A stretch of DNA of 64,000 nucleotides from Rathayibacter agropyri (lineage in GTDB: Bacteria > Actinomycetota > Actinomycetes > Actinomycetales > Microbacteriaceae), in NCBI RefSeq assembly GCF_013249015.1, contig NZ_JABRPL010000001.1, positions 978,318 through 1,042,317 of the forward strand, read 5' to 3'. The notes below the pieces were generated by a model. It had not been told where the DNA came from. It did no database searches and saw only the letters and a program-made list of their open reading frames with translations. How positions within the stretch are numbered: the first letter of the stretch is position 1; the number at the start of each line of letters is the position of its first letter. This document shows, in pieces, positions 52,473-61,695 of the stretch. The position numbers were made by a program, and so were the translations under genes.

Positions 52473-53512
52473 GCCCCTGGTGACCTCCGTTCGTCGCGCC
52501 GGATTTCGACCCATGCCTCGACCTCGTCTCCCGCATCATCCGACCCGAGCGCCCGGGCGCTCCCATCGCCCGCAGTGCGCAAGCCCACGACGGTGACCGC
52601 CGACGGCGAGTCCGCCGAGGCTGTGCGGACGACTACTCGGTCCACCTCGTCACGAATGCCGCCGAGAGCGCGTGCGAGTTCCCGGAGGACGCGCAGGCGC
52701 TCACCCTCGGAACTGCGGTCGAGTCCTCCGTCATCGAGCACCGAGACCGTGACGCCCCGCTGCCGCGCCTCCAGCACCAAACGCCGCACATCGTCGTCGA
52801 GGAGCCTGCGTCCCCGGATCTCATCGCGGACTGATGCCTCGAGGAATCGGCACTCGCGCCGCTCCTCCTCGGTCAAACTCGCGCCCGGCGCCGCGATCCG
52901 CCGCAGCATGTCGGAGGCGATCGCCCGGGTCTGATCGAGGCGGACCTCCCGCTCGGAGAGGTGAGCTTCCTCCGCGGCGCGCCAGGACGCGGCGGCACGC
53001 TCGGCCGCCTCCAGCACCCGAGCCTCCGCACCCGCTCGCCCGAGTTCGACGATGAGCCGTTGCGCAATGGCGACCCAGGCGATTCCGCCCACGACCCCGA
53101 GCGTGGCGAGTGACGCCGGGCCCGCCCACACCGCGGTGTGCACGGTGAGGAAGGCCATTCCCACCCAGGCCGCGACGGGCTGGCGGCGTGCGCAGACGAT
53201 CGTCATCAATGTTCCCGCCGCGGCGACATACCAGGTGGCGTACCCGTTGGGGGCTGCGGGGTCCAGCGACGGCGCTACCAGCAGCGGCAGCGCGCTCGCG
53301 ATCCCCGTCATCCCGATCGCTACCGGCAGGGGCAGGCGTGTAGTCGACCCCGGCCAGAGCGCAATAATGGTCGCCACCGCATAGAGCGCCACGGCGACCA
53401 GATCGGCTGGCGTCGCGGGAATGGTCTGGAACGAAAAGAACGCGAGCACCACGTGGTACAGCGAGAAGCCGGCGCCGAGCGCATGGAGCAGCGGACGAGG
53501 GTAGGCGATCAT
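52469..53512 (-). CDS. Membrane kinase-like protein without phosphorylation motifs
   Basis: A 347-residue protein, third gene of the two-component operon. About five membrane helices fill residues 1-150, then a coiled-coil-like stretch (AEARVLEAAERAAASWRAAEEA) and a degenerate region. Where the histidine kinase has VHDN, this reads IASDMLRR with no His, and the ATP-binding N and G boxes are absent. It resembles a histidine kinase in layout only, so it may be a regulatory subunit of the kinase. ATG 53512 overlaps the kinase stop (ATGA). The 3' end runs into the 18-base repeats. Confidence 0.75.
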   Translation of the reverse strand: MIAYPRPLLHALGAGFSLYHVVLAFFSFQTIPATPADLVAVALYAVATIIALWPGSTTRLPLPVAIGMTGIASALPLLVAPSLDPAAPNGYATWYVAAAGTLMTIVCARRQPVAAWVGMAFLTVHTAVWAGPASLATLGVVGGIAWVAIAQRLIVELGRAGAEARVLEAAERAAASWRAAEEAHLSEREVRLDQTRAIASDMLRRIAAPGASLTEEERRECRFLEASVRDEIRGRRLLDDDVRRLVLEARQRGVTVSVLDDGGLDRSSEGERLRVLRELARALGGIRDEVDRVVVRTASADSPSAVTVVGLRTAGDGSARALGSDDAGDEVEAWVEIRRDERRSPGA

Positions 53513-54729
53513 CGCGTCGGCTCCCCCTTTGCGCTGTCAGGCCAGGCGAGCACGACCCGCGTGCCCTCGCCCGGTGCGGAGTCGACGCGCGCGGCACCCT
53601 GCGCGTTGTGCATGCGCTCCAGGATCGACAGGCGGATGCCCAGGCGCTCGCGCGGCACATCAGCGAGGCAGAATCCGCGGCCGTCGTCCTCGACCACGAT
53701 CTCGACGGCACCGCCGTCGAGCCGCCCGCGCACTGCACGGCGGACGCTCCCTGACGGACCGGCATGCTGCAGGCTGTTCGCGAGGGCCTGCCAGACAGCA
53801 CCGACCAGCGCCTCCGCGACCGCGCGCGGGAGAGTTGCGCTTCGCCGATCCACGTCCGGTGCGAACTCGACAGCGCACTCGGTTCGGAAGGTCGACGCGG
53901 CGTGCGCGAGCTGGCGCTCGAGCAGCTCCAGGGGCACCAGCCCCTCGGGAGTGTCGGGCTCGCGCTCGGGCAGGAGGACGGCGAGGGTGTGCTGCGCCAT
54001 CGACGAGACGAGGGCACGTTCGGCCGACGACTCCGCCGACGCAGCGGCGAGCAGAGTCGCCAGGACGTTGTCGTGGACGAGCGCGTCGACCTCGACCCGC
54101 TCAACCTCGCCGGCGTGCTGGCGCATCGCGGCCTCGTACTGCTCCATCGCGGTCGTCCTGGCTCGGTCCACCTGATCAGCGGACTGCCGCAAGACGGTGA
54201 TCAGAACCAGCATCACGAAGCCGACAATGCCCACGTACACAGCGTCGAGGGCGGCGCGCGTCGATTCGACCGCGCCGCCCGAGGGCAGGATGCGCAAGAG
54301 ACCGAACAGCACCGTAGTGACCGATGCGTAGGTGATCGCGATTCGCAGCGGAGCGACGGTGGTGCAAAACGCCGTCCCGATCGTGAGCAGGTACCAGATC
54401 CAGGGCGTCTCACGCACGACCTCCCCCGGCGCCACCGAGACCGGCCAGGTAACGAGCGCGACGAAGATTCCGGCCGCGACGAGGACGGCCGTGACCCGGG
54501 CGCCCCTGCGCAGGACCGCGGTGACGACCGCTCCGGAGAGCGAGCTAAAGACGAGGATGAGCATCGGCCACGCGATCTCGGGTCGCAACGACGGCAGTTG
54601 GTCGAGGATCGGCGGCACGGTCTGGACACCGAAGCCGAAGCCGAAGGACGACACGACCGTGCTGATGATCCGATCGATACGCTCGCGCGCGGCATGCGCG
54701 CGAGCGGTCGGTGCCTCAGCGAGGGCCAT
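53509..54729 (-). CDS. Sensor histidine kinase (HisKA_3-like)
   Basis: A 406-residue sensor kinase. About six membrane helices occupy residues 20-200; DHp contains LVHDNVLATLLAAA with the likely phosphorylated His. The ATP domain has the N box (ALANSLQHAG), VEDDGRGF and GEGTRVVLAW. It belongs with the LuxR-type response regulator. ATG 54729 overlaps the regulator stop by 14 bases; GTG/TTG codons further upstream are inside that gene. Signal unknown. Confidence 0.9.
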   Translation of the reverse strand: MALAEAPTARAHAARERIDRIISTVVSSFGFGFGVQTVPPILDQLPSLRPEIAWPMLILVFSSLSGAVVTAVLRRGARVTAVLVAAGIFVALVTWPVSVAPGEVVRETPWIWYLLTIGTAFCTTVAPLRIAITYASVTTVLFGLLRILPSGGAVESTRAALDAVYVGIVGFVMLVLITVLRQSADQVDRARTTAMEQYEAAMRQHAGEVERVEVDALVHDNVLATLLAAASAESSAERALVSSMAQHTLAVLLPEREPDTPEGLVPLELLERQLAHAASTFRTECAVEFAPDVDRRSATLPRAVAEALVGAVWQALANSLQHAGPSGSVRRAVRGRLDGGAVEIVVEDDGRGFCLADVPRERLGIRLSILERMHNAQGAARVDSAPGEGTRVVLAWPDSAKGEPTR

Positions 54730-55402
54730 CGCCGACGTCAGAGTCAATGCCGGGGAGGATCCCGTCCTCGACTGCACGGCGGAGCAGATCGACCTTGGTC
54801 GGAGCCGGACGCCCGATTTCGACGTACCGCCCACGGATCCGATCGAGGTATTCCTTCGCCGTGGAGACGGAGATCTGCAGGCGGCCGGCGACCAGCTTCA
54901 GCGGAAGCCCAGACGCGTAGAGGTGCAGGACATCGCGCTCGCGGCGCCCGAGCACGGCGCGGGCGAAATCATCGTCCGCATCGATCGCGGAGGCCCACTC
55001 GAGGTTGTTCAGCACCTCGCCCCGGGCGACAGTCTGGACGGCGGCGATGACGGTCGACATCGGTGACGACTTGGGGATAACGCCGGCCGCACCGGCAGCG
55101 AGCGCCTCTCGCACCGCGACCACCCGATCGGCGATGCTGTGCACCAGCACTGCCGAACCGCGCACCTGGCCCCACTTGACGTTGCTGGTGATGCTCGAGC
55201 CGTCGTTCAAGGAGAGGTCGAGAACGAGCACGTCGATCTCGGCGGCGCCGATGGCCCGCTCGAGGCAGTCGACAGTCTCGGCGGCGGCGACGACCTGCAT
55301 TCCGGCGCTCCCCAGCGCTGCGGCGACCCCGAGGCGCACCGACTCGTGGTCGTCCACGATGGCCACGCGCACACGCGGCACGGCATCGGGGTTCGGCTCC
55401 AT
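54716..55402 (-). CDS. LuxR/NarL family response regulator
   Basis: A 228-residue regulator. The receiver domain has VAIVDDHESVRLG (acidic pair), LVLDLSLNDG with the phospho-Asp, and AGVIPKSS (Lys). The C-terminal HTH has GRRERDVLHLYASGLPLK and LQISVSTAKEYLDRIR, as in LuxR-type regulators. ATG 55402 is chosen, seven bases after a TACGAT box; ATG 55411 would add three residues. It leads a three-gene operon (regulator, kinase, kinase-like). Confidence 0.93.
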   Translation of the reverse strand: MEPNPDAVPRVRVAIVDDHESVRLGVAAALGSAGMQVVAAAETVDCLERAIGAAEIDVLVLDLSLNDGSSITSNVKWGQVRGSAVLVHSIADRVVAVREALAAGAAGVIPKSSPMSTVIAAVQTVARGEVLNNLEWASAIDADDDFARAVLGRRERDVLHLYASGLPLKLVAGRLQISVSTAKEYLDRIRGRYVEIGRPAPTKVDLLRRAVEDGILPGIDSDVGDGPR

Positions 55403-55409
55403 CGGGCTC

Positions 55410-55415
55410 ATCGTA
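55410..55415 (-). promoter_or_regulatory. -10 box for the two-component operon (leaderless)
   Basis: TACGAT on the minus strand, seven bases before ATG 55402. Confidence 0.5.
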
Positions 55416-55436
55416 GCGATGCGAAGGCGACGCGGC

Positions 55437-56741
55437 TCAGTCGTCGCGGCGAACCAGTCGCGCGACAGCCTCGACGTGGGAGGTGTGCGGGAAGAGGTCG
55501 AAGCCGTCGAGGCGCTCGAGGTCGTAGCCTGCCGCAGTCAAGGAGCCGACGTCGCGAGCGAGCGCGACCGGGTCGCAGGCGACGTAGATGAGTTGCGCCG
55601 GACGCAGCTCCGCGAGCGCGTCGGTGACCGCGCGTCCCGCTCCTGACCGGGGCGGATCGAGGACGACGGTCGCTGCGCGCCAGCGCGCCCGCTCACGGGC
55701 ATCGGCCTGCACGAGAGCGTCGCGGAGGTAGCGGTCGACCCGAGCGGTCACTGCGCGAGCGCCGACCTGGTCGGCGAGGTTCTCGAGGGCGTGCTCGGTC
55801 GCGCGGGCGTCGCTCTCGACGCTGGTGAACCGCGTTCCCGCTCCGAGGCGGTCGGCGAGCGCGGCGGCGAGCAGGCCCACTCCTCCGTACAAGTCGTGGT
55901 TCGCGGCGCTTGGATCGACCGACTCGGCGGCGACGGCGGCCTGGACTGCCTCGAAGAGCGTGGCGGCGGCTCCGCGGTGCACCTGCCAGAAACCGGTGCG
56001 GTCGACACGGAAGGTGCGGTCGGCGACAAGCTCGGTCACCACCGTGTGGTCTCGGCGTGCGCGCTTGTCGGAGGGGTCGTGCACCAGGACGGCGGCGCCC
56101 TCGGAGCCGGCGGCGTCGATCAGGTCGACCACAGAACCAGGGGCGAGCCGTTCGTCCAGCGGAGCGACAGCGGCTGAGGCGGCCGTCACCAACGGCAGGG
56201 TCGCGACCGTGACGACGTGGTGGCTCCGCGCCGCGTACGGTCCGACTCGGCCGTCGTCATCGACGTGCAGTCGGTTCCTGGTGCGCCAACCGAGTCCACC
56301 GGCCGCGTCGTCTCCGGCGATCGGCGCGACGTCGACCGAGACGTCCCGGCGGGCGAAGCGGGCGAAGGAGTCGACCAGCACCAGGCGCTTGAGCTCGCGC
56401 TGGTACGCGAGGTCGGCATGGCCGAACTCGGCGCCGCCTACCCGCTCCTCCGGGCGTCTGCTCAGTGCCGCCTCAGCCCAGACATGCTCGACGCGGTGCT
56501 CGGAAGCCTCCAGCACCTCCAGAGGCTCGGCGCGCCAGAAGCTGTCGTGCCGCACCTCGCTAACCCGGGCCAGCACCCGTTCACCGGGCAGTACGTCCGG
56601 GACAAACACGACGCGGCCCTCGTGCCGGGCGACGAAGACGCCTCCGTGAGCGACATTGCTAACATCGAGCTCGATCTCGGCCCCGAGCGCGTCGTCAACC
56701 CCGTCGGGGCGGGCGGAGGCTCGGGGCGGGGTCTGTGCCAT
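55437..56741 (-). CDS. TrmA/RumA-type RNA methyltransferase
   Basis: A 434-residue class I SAM methyltransferase that makes 5-methyluridine in tRNA or rRNA. A TRAM domain comes first (EIELDVSNVAHGGVFVARHE). The catalytic domain has HDLYGGVGLLAAALADRLGA (SAM site), VVLDPPRSGAG, YVACDPVALARD (catalytic Cys) and FPHTSHVEAVARL (base). No Fe-S Cys cluster is obvious. ATG 56741; divergent from maf with 44 bases between starts. Confidence 0.93.
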   Translation of the reverse strand: MAQTPPRASARPDGVDDALGAEIELDVSNVAHGGVFVARHEGRVVFVPDVLPGERVLARVSEVRHDSFWRAEPLEVLEASEHRVEHVWAEAALSRRPEERVGGAEFGHADLAYQRELKRLVLVDSFARFARRDVSVDVAPIAGDDAAGGLGWRTRNRLHVDDDGRVGPYAARSHHVVTVATLPLVTAASAAVAPLDERLAPGSVVDLIDAAGSEGAAVLVHDPSDKRARRDHTVVTELVADRTFRVDRTGFWQVHRGAAATLFEAVQAAVAAESVDPSAANHDLYGGVGLLAAALADRLGAGTRFTSVESDARATEHALENLADQVGARAVTARVDRYLRDALVQADARERARWRAATVVLDPPRSGAGRAVTDALAELRPAQLIYVACDPVALARDVGSLTAAGYDLERLDGFDLFPHTSHVEAVARLVRRDD

Positions 56742-56785
56742 CCGTCGAGCATCCCACAGCGTGGGCCCGGCCGCAGGGAGCCCTC

Positions 56786-57412
56786 GTGCGCCTCTACCTC
56801 GCCTCCACCTCCCCCGCGCGCCTCGCGCTGCTGCGCGCGTCCGGGATTGAGCCCGTCGTCGTGCCCTCGCGAGTCGACGAACCCGCGGCCGTTGCCCAGG
56901 CGGAGCGGGAGCAGGGGGCCGCGCTCGACGCCGACACGACCGTGTCCCTGCTCGCTCGCGCGAAGGCGCGGGCCGTCCTCGGGCCGGGGATCGACGGCCT
57001 CGTGCTGGGCGGCGACTCCGCCTTTGTCCTCGACGGGGTTGTGCACGGCAAGCCGCACGAGCCGGAGCGGGCCCGGGAGCGCTGGCGGGCTCAGCGGGGG
57101 CGTACCGGCCGCCTTCACTCCGGACACTGGCTGATCGACTCTCGCGGAGGGAGAGCCGTCGCCGAGATCGGTGCCGTCACCTCAGCCTCCGTCACCTTTG
57201 CGGCCGACATCGAGGACGCCGAGATCGACGCCTACGTCGCCACCGGAGAGCCCCTCGAGGTCGCGGGCGCCTTCACCATTGACGGGCGAGGTGCCGGTTT
57301 CATCACGGCGATCGAGGGCGACCCGTCGACCGTGGTCGGGATGTCCGTGCCCACTCTGCGCGTGCTTGTCCGCGAGCTCGGCCACGAGTGGACGGCGCTC
57401 TGGAATCACTGA
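56786..57412 (+). CDS. maf: Maf family nucleotide pyrophosphatase
   Basis: A 208-residue Maf protein that hydrolyses non-canonical or pyrimidine nucleotides. LYLASTSPARLALLRASGI, VLGGDSAFVLDGVVHGKP and GAFTIDGRGAGFI are diagnostic. GTG 56786 has GGGAG five bases upstream; an earlier in-frame start would overlap the methyltransferase gene. Between the accD/accE and accA genes, as in mycobacteria (Rv3282). Confidence 0.95.
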   Translation: MRLYLASTSPARLALLRASGIEPVVVPSRVDEPAAVAQAEREQGAALDADTTVSLLARAKARAVLGPGIDGLVLGGDSAFVLDGVVHGKPHEPERARERWRAQRGRTGRLHSGHWLIDSRGGRAVAEIGAVTSASVTFAADIEDAEIDAYVATGEPLEVAGAFTIDGRGAGFITAIEGDPSTVVGMSVPTLRVLVRELGHEWTALWNH

Positions 57413-57496
57413 ACTCCGCCGCGGCCTTGTGAGGAACTGACGAACGCCCCGATCTTCTTTGTCGTGAGCCGCGCCGGGCATCCTCGGGGCGCCCCC

Positions 57497-57502
57497 TAGG
57501 GT
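57497..57502 (+). promoter_or_regulatory. -10 box for accA (leaderless)
   Basis: TAGGGT, eight bases before ATG 57511. Confidence 0.5.
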
Positions 57503-57510
57503 TGGGGACC

Positions 57511-59271
57511 ATGCCGCGCATTACGAAGGTGCTCATCGCCAACCGAGGCGAGATCGCCGTCCGAGTCATCCGTGCCGCCCGTGACAGCGGGATCGCCTCC
57601 GTCGCCGTCTACGCCGACCAGGACCGCGACGCGGTACACAGCCGCCTTGCCGACGAGGCCTACGCCCTCGGCGGGACGACCAGCGCCGAGACATACCTCG
57701 TGATCGACAAGCTGCTCTCGGTCGCTCGCCGCTCAGGCGCCGACGCCGTGCACCCCGGCTACGGCTTCCTCGCCGAGAACGCTGACTTCGCGCGCGCCGT
57801 GATCGACGCCGGGCTGATCTGGATCGGGCCCAGTCCCGACTCGATCGAGCGACTGGGCGACAAGGTCTCGGCCCGCCACGTCGCCGAGAAGGTCGGCGCG
57901 CCTCTCGCTCCCGGCACGCTCAACCCCGTCTCCGGTGCCGCCGAGGTGCTCGAGTTCGTTGACCAGTACGGCCTCCCGGTCGCCATCAAGGCGGCATTCG
58001 GAGGCGGCGGCCGCGGTCTCAAGGTCGCCCGCGCGCGCGACGAGGTCGAGGAGCTGTTTGCCTCCGCTACCCGCGAGGCCGTCGCCGCCTTCGGCCGCGG
58101 CGAGTGCTTTGTCGAGAAGTACCTCGACCAGCCGCGGCACGTCGAAACGCAGTGCCTCGCCGATGCGCACGGAAACGTCGTCGTCGTCTCGACCCGGGAC
58201 TGCTCGCTGCAGCGCCGGCACCAGAAGCTCGTCGAGGAGGCGCCCGCGCCATTCCTGACCGATGAGCAGAACGCCGAGCTGTACCGCGCCTCGAAGGCGA
58301 TCCTCCGGGAGGTCGGCTACCTCGGCGCCGGAACATGCGAGTTCCTGGTCGGCACAGACGGCACGGTGTCGTTCCTCGAGGTGAACACGCGGCTCCAGGT
58401 CGAGCACCCTGTGTCGGAGGAGATCACCGGCATCGACCTCGTCCGCGAGCAGTTCCGGATCGCCGAGGGCGGTGTCCTCGACTACGACGACCCGGCTCCG
58501 CGCGGTCACTCCTTCGAATTCCGGATCAACGGAGAGGACGCGGGCCGAGGCTTCCTCCCCGCCCCCGGGCCAGTGCACGTCTTCAAGGCGCCCGGCGGCC
58601 CCGGCGTACGCGTCGACTCGGGGGTGATCGCGGGAGACGCGATCTCCGGCGCGTTCGACTCCCTCCTCGCGAAGCTGATCGTGACCGGCGACACCCGCGA
58701 ACAGGCGCTCGAGCGCTCGCGACGCGCGCTGGCCGAGTTCGAGGTCACCGGCCTCCCGACCGTGCTCCCATTCCACCGGGTGATTGTCGATGACCCGGCG
58801 TTCGCTCCCGCTGGCGGTGCCCCGTTCTCGATCTACACGCGCTGGATCGAGACCGAATTTGAGAACACGATCGCCCCCTGGAGTGGGGAGCCGGGTGCGA
58901 CGCCGGACGCCGCCGCACGCCAGAGCATGGTCGTCGAGGTCGATGGCCGACGCGTCGAGGTCTCACTCCCCGGCAACCTGATCGGTTCCGCACCGTCCCG
59001 CGGCACCACCGCCGCCTCCCCTAAGCGCCGCGGATCCTCCTCCGCGAGCACCGTCACGGGCAACTCCGTTTCCTCGCCGATGCAGGCGACGATCATCAAG
59101 GTAGCGGTCGCCGAGGGTGACGCCGTGGTCGCGGGCGACCTGGTCGTCGTCCTCGAGGCAATGAAGATGGAGCAGCCGCTCACCGCTCACAAAGATGGCA
59201 CGGTCCGCTCCGTCTCGGCCGCAGCCGGCGACACCGTCCCTGCGGGGCACGTGCTCCTCGAGATCGTCTGA
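57511..59271 (+). CDS. accA: Acyl-CoA carboxylase alpha subunit (biotin carboxylase + biotin carrier)
   Basis: A 586-residue fusion. Biotin carboxylase: [19 protein letters not shown], the ATP-grasp loop [12 protein letters not shown], then [12 protein letters not shown] and [14 protein letters not shown] (active-site Glu/Arg). The C-terminal biotinyl domain has [11 protein letters not shown], with Lys biotinylated by BirA. Linker of about 60 Ser/Ala-rich residues. It carboxylates biotin for AccD. ATG 57511 follows a -10 box. A strong stem-loop follows the stop. Confidence 0.97.
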   Translation: MPRITKVLIANRGEIAVRVIRAARDSGIASVAVYADQDRDAVHSRLADEAYALGGTTSAETYLVIDKLLSVARRSGADAVHPGYGFLAENADFARAVIDAGLIWIGPSPDSIERLGDKVSARHVAEKVGAPLAPGTLNPVSGAAEVLEFVDQYGLPVAIKAAFGGGGRGLKVARARDEVEELFASATREAVAAFGRGECFVEKYLDQPRHVETQCLADAHGNVVVVSTRDCSLQRRHQKLVEEAPAPFLTDEQNAELYRASKAILREVGYLGAGTCEFLVGTDGTVSFLEVNTRLQVEHPVSEEITGIDLVREQFRIAEGGVLDYDDPAPRGHSFEFRINGEDAGRGFLPAPGPVHVFKAPGGPGVRVDSGVIAGDAISGAFDSLLAKLIVTGDTREQALERSRRALAEFEVTGLPTVLPFHRVIVDDPAFAPAGGAPFSIYTRWIETEFENTIAPWSGEPGATPDAAARQSMVVEVDGRRVEVSLPGNLIGSAPSRGTTAASPKRRGSSSASTVTGNSVSSPMQATIIKVAVAEGDAVVAGDLVVVLEAMKMEQPLTAHKDGTVRSVSAAAGDTVPAGHVLLEIV

Positions 59272-59274
59272 GCC

Positions 59275-59321
59275 GCTCCCTCGGGCTGTTCGAGCCCGTG
59301 GGGACCCTCGCCGCGGGGAGC
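59275..59321. terminator. Bidirectional terminator between accA and the lpdA-like gene
   Basis: Inner CGGGCT-gttcg-AGCCCG and outer GCTCCC/GGGAGC arms. The right arm reaches the stop codon of the convergent gene. Confidence 0.65.
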
Positions 59322-60757
59322 TAGCCGACGATGTGCATCGCGCGGGCCGCGTCCGAGATCGAGCCGGTGAGGCTCGGGTAGACGGTGAACGCGCGGGCGA
59401 CCTGGTCGACCGTGAGACGGTGCTCGACCGCAAGCGCCAGCGGGAAGATCAGCTCGCTCGCCTTCGGAGCGACGATGACGCCACCGATGACCGTCCCGGA
59501 GCCCGTCCGCGCGAACAGCTTCACGAAGCCGTCGCGGATGCCCATCATCTTGGCCCGCGGATTCGCGGCCAGCGGCAGCTTATAGATCTCGCCCTGCGCG
59601 ATCCCCTCCTCGATCTCGCGCTGGCTCCAGCCGACGGTAGCAATCTCGGGCTGCGTGAAGATGTTCGCCGCGACGTTGCGCACCTCCGTCGGATTCACGG
59701 CGTCACCCATTGCGTGGAACACTCCCGTGCGCCCCTGCATGGCGGCAACCGAGGCGAGCGGCAGAAACGTCGTGCAGTCCCCCGCCGCGTAGATCGAGGG
59801 CACGCTGGTGCGGGCGACCCGGTTCACCCGGATGTGGCCCGTCGACGTCAACTGCACGCCCGCGTCCTCGAGGCCGATGCCGGCGGTGTTGGGCACCGAG
59901 CCCACGGCCATCAGGCAGTGCGATCCCTCCACCACACGGCCATCAGACAGGACCGCCTGCACGCCCGTCTCGGTGCGCTCGACCCGGTCGGCCCGGGACT
60001 TCGACAGCACGACCATCCCGTTGCGCTTGAAGACGTTCTCGATCACGGCGGCGGCGTCAGCGTCCTCGCCCGGCAAGACCTGGTCGCGGGAGGAGATGAG
60101 CGTCACCCGGGAACCGAGTGCGCGGTAAGCGGAGGCGAACTCGGCGCCGGTCACGCCCGATCCGACGACGATCAGGTGCTCGGGCACCGACTTGAGGTTG
60201 TAAAGCTGGGTCCAGCTGAGGATTCGCTCGCCATCCGGCGCCGCCGTGGGCAGCACGCGGGGACTCGCCCCCACGGAGACGACGATCGTGTCCGCCTCGA
60301 TGCGGTCGAAATCCATACCCTCGCCGCCGCCGGCGGTCGAGACGATCAGCGCGTTCGAGCCGTCGAGGCGCCCGTCACCCTGCACGATGCGCACGCCGTG
60401 GTGCACGAGGGTGGCGCGCATGTCCTCCGACTGCTGCCGGGCAAGACCGAGGAGACGCTTATTCACCGTCGCGAGGTTCACCGCGACCTCCGGACGCACC
60501 GGGCGGTTCTGCTCCGAGCGGGTGAAGAACTGCACACCGAGGTCGGCGGCCTCGCCAATGGCATTGGTCGCTTCCGCGGTGGCGATGAGCGACTTCGACG
60601 GAACGACGTCGGTGATGACGGCCGAGCCGCCCACTCCCACCCTCTCGATCAGGGTGACCTCCGCACCGAGCTGGGCCCCCGCGATGGCGGCTTCATAACC
60701 GCCGGGTCCTCCTCCGAGTACAGCGATCCTCTGCGCGCGCTCGAACTCGTAGGCCAT
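59321..60757 (-). CDS. NAD(P)H-quinone reductase, LpdA-like flavoprotein
   Basis: A 478-residue FAD/NAD(P) disulphide-oxidoreductase fold. VLGGGPGGYEAA binds FAD; VVGSGVTGAEFASAY binds NAD(P)H; SIYAAGDCT is the second FAD site. The redox CxxxxC of lipoamide dehydrogenase is replaced by VGGSAVITDVVPSK, as in M. tuberculosis LpdA (Rv3303c), which is a quinone reductase. ATG 60757 is used; ATG 60766 with GAGGAG just upstream is equally possible (three more residues). Confidence 0.9.
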   Translation of the reverse strand: MAYEFERAQRIAVLGGGPGGYEAAIAGAQLGAEVTLIERVGVGGSAVITDVVPSKSLIATAEATNAIGEAADLGVQFFTRSEQNRPVRPEVAVNLATVNKRLLGLARQQSEDMRATLVHHGVRIVQGDGRLDGSNALIVSTAGGGEGMDFDRIEADTIVVSVGASPRVLPTAAPDGERILSWTQLYNLKSVPEHLIVVGSGVTGAEFASAYRALGSRVTLISSRDQVLPGEDADAAAVIENVFKRNGMVVLSKSRADRVERTETGVQAVLSDGRVVEGSHCLMAVGSVPNTAGIGLEDAGVQLTSTGHIRVNRVARTSVPSIYAAGDCTTFLPLASVAAMQGRTGVFHAMGDAVNPTEVRNVAANIFTQPEIATVGWSQREIEEGIAQGEIYKLPLAANPRAKMMGIRDGFVKLFARTGSGTVIGGVIVAPKASELIFPLALAVEHRLTVDQVARAFTVYPSLTGSISDAARAMHIVG

Positions 60758-60849
60758 ACCTTCCATTCTCTCCTCTTGCTCAAGGTTCACCCAATCGTGG
60801 GGTACTGGAGCGACGAGGTCGGCGACCGCAGGGCCGCGCGGCCCGTCGG

Positions 60850-60855
60850 TAGGGT
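60850..60855 (+). promoter_or_regulatory. -10 box for the PNP/phosphomutase pair (leaderless)
   Basis: TAGGGT, six bases before ATG 60862. Confidence 0.55.
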
Positions 60856-60861
60856 GGAGCA

Positions 60862-61695
60862 ATGGCCGACCAGACCCCGCATCCGCTCGACGCTCCCGAC
60901 GCCGATCCCTTCGAGATCGCAGCCCGCGCCGCCGCGCAGATCGCCGACGCGACCGGCGTCGACAAACACGACATCGCCCTGACGCTCGGTAGCGGTTGGG
61001 GTAAGGCCGCCGACGCGATCGGCGAGACCACCGCGACCGTCCAGGCGACCGAGATTCTCGGATTCTCGAAGCCCGCTGTGCACGGGCACGGCGGCACCCT
61101 CCGCTCCGTGCTGCTGCCGACCGGCAAGCGAGCGCTGATCATCGGCGCCCGCACCCACTACTACGAGGGCTATGGCGTCCGGCGGGTCGCACACAGCGTC
61201 CGGACCGCGGCCGCGACTGGCGCCTCCGTGATGATCCTGACCAACGGCGCCGGCGGCATCAAGGAGCACTGGACGCCCGGCACTCCCGTGCTCATCAGCG
61301 ATCACATCAACCTCACCGCCGATTCGCCGCTCGAGGGCGCGACGTTCATCGACCTGACGGACCTCTACTCCGCGCGCCTGCGCGAACTCGCCCGCGGCAC
61401 GAGGCCGGAGCTCGACGAGGGCGTGTATGTGCAGTTCCGCGGGCCGCACTACGAAAGCCCAGCGGAGGTACAGATGGCGAAGATCATCGGCGGCCACATC
61501 GTCGGCATGTCGACCGCGCTCGAAGCGATCGCCGCGCGCGAGGCGGGAATGGAGGTGCTCGGCATGTCGCTCATCACGAACCTCGCCGCGGGCATCCAGA
61601 AGACGCCGCTCAGCCACGAGGAGGTCCTCGAGGCCGGCCGCGACGCGGAGGACGATCTGGCGCGCCTGCTCGCCGGGATCACGGGCACGCTGTGA
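60862..61695 (+). CDS. Purine nucleoside phosphorylase (trimeric type)
   Basis: A 277-residue PNP that splits purine nucleosides to base and ribose-1-phosphate. LTLGSGWGKAAD opens the domain; ILTNGAGGIKE, SDHINLTADSPL and VQFRGPHYESPAEVQ follow; GMSTALEAIAAREAGMEVLG completes the active site. Trimeric class by sequence. ATG 60862 follows a -10 box. It overlaps the phosphomutase by four bases, which lets pentose phosphate be recycled. Confidence 0.95.
   Translation: MADQTPHPLDAPDADPFEIAARAAAQIADATGVDKHDIALTLGSGWGKAADAIGETTATVQATEILGFSKPAVHGHGGTLRSVLLPTGKRALIIGARTHYYEGYGVRRVAHSVRTAAATGASVMILTNGAGGIKEHWTPGTPVLISDHINLTADSPLEGATFIDLTDLYSARLRELARGTRPELDEGVYVQFRGPHYESPAEVQMAKIIGGHIVGMSTALEAIAAREAGMEVLGMSLITNLAAGIQKTPLSHEEVLEAGRDAEDDLARLLAGITGTL

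Noticed and set aside
52272-52514. Possible 80-residue protein on - containing a repeated NVMPAR unit
   Set aside because: It crosses three strong hairpins and overlaps the kinase-like gene; the repeat comes from the DNA tandem units.
59321-60757. Dihydrolipoamide dehydrogenase
   Set aside because: The CxxxxC redox pair is absent, so an LpdA-like quinone reductase is the better call.
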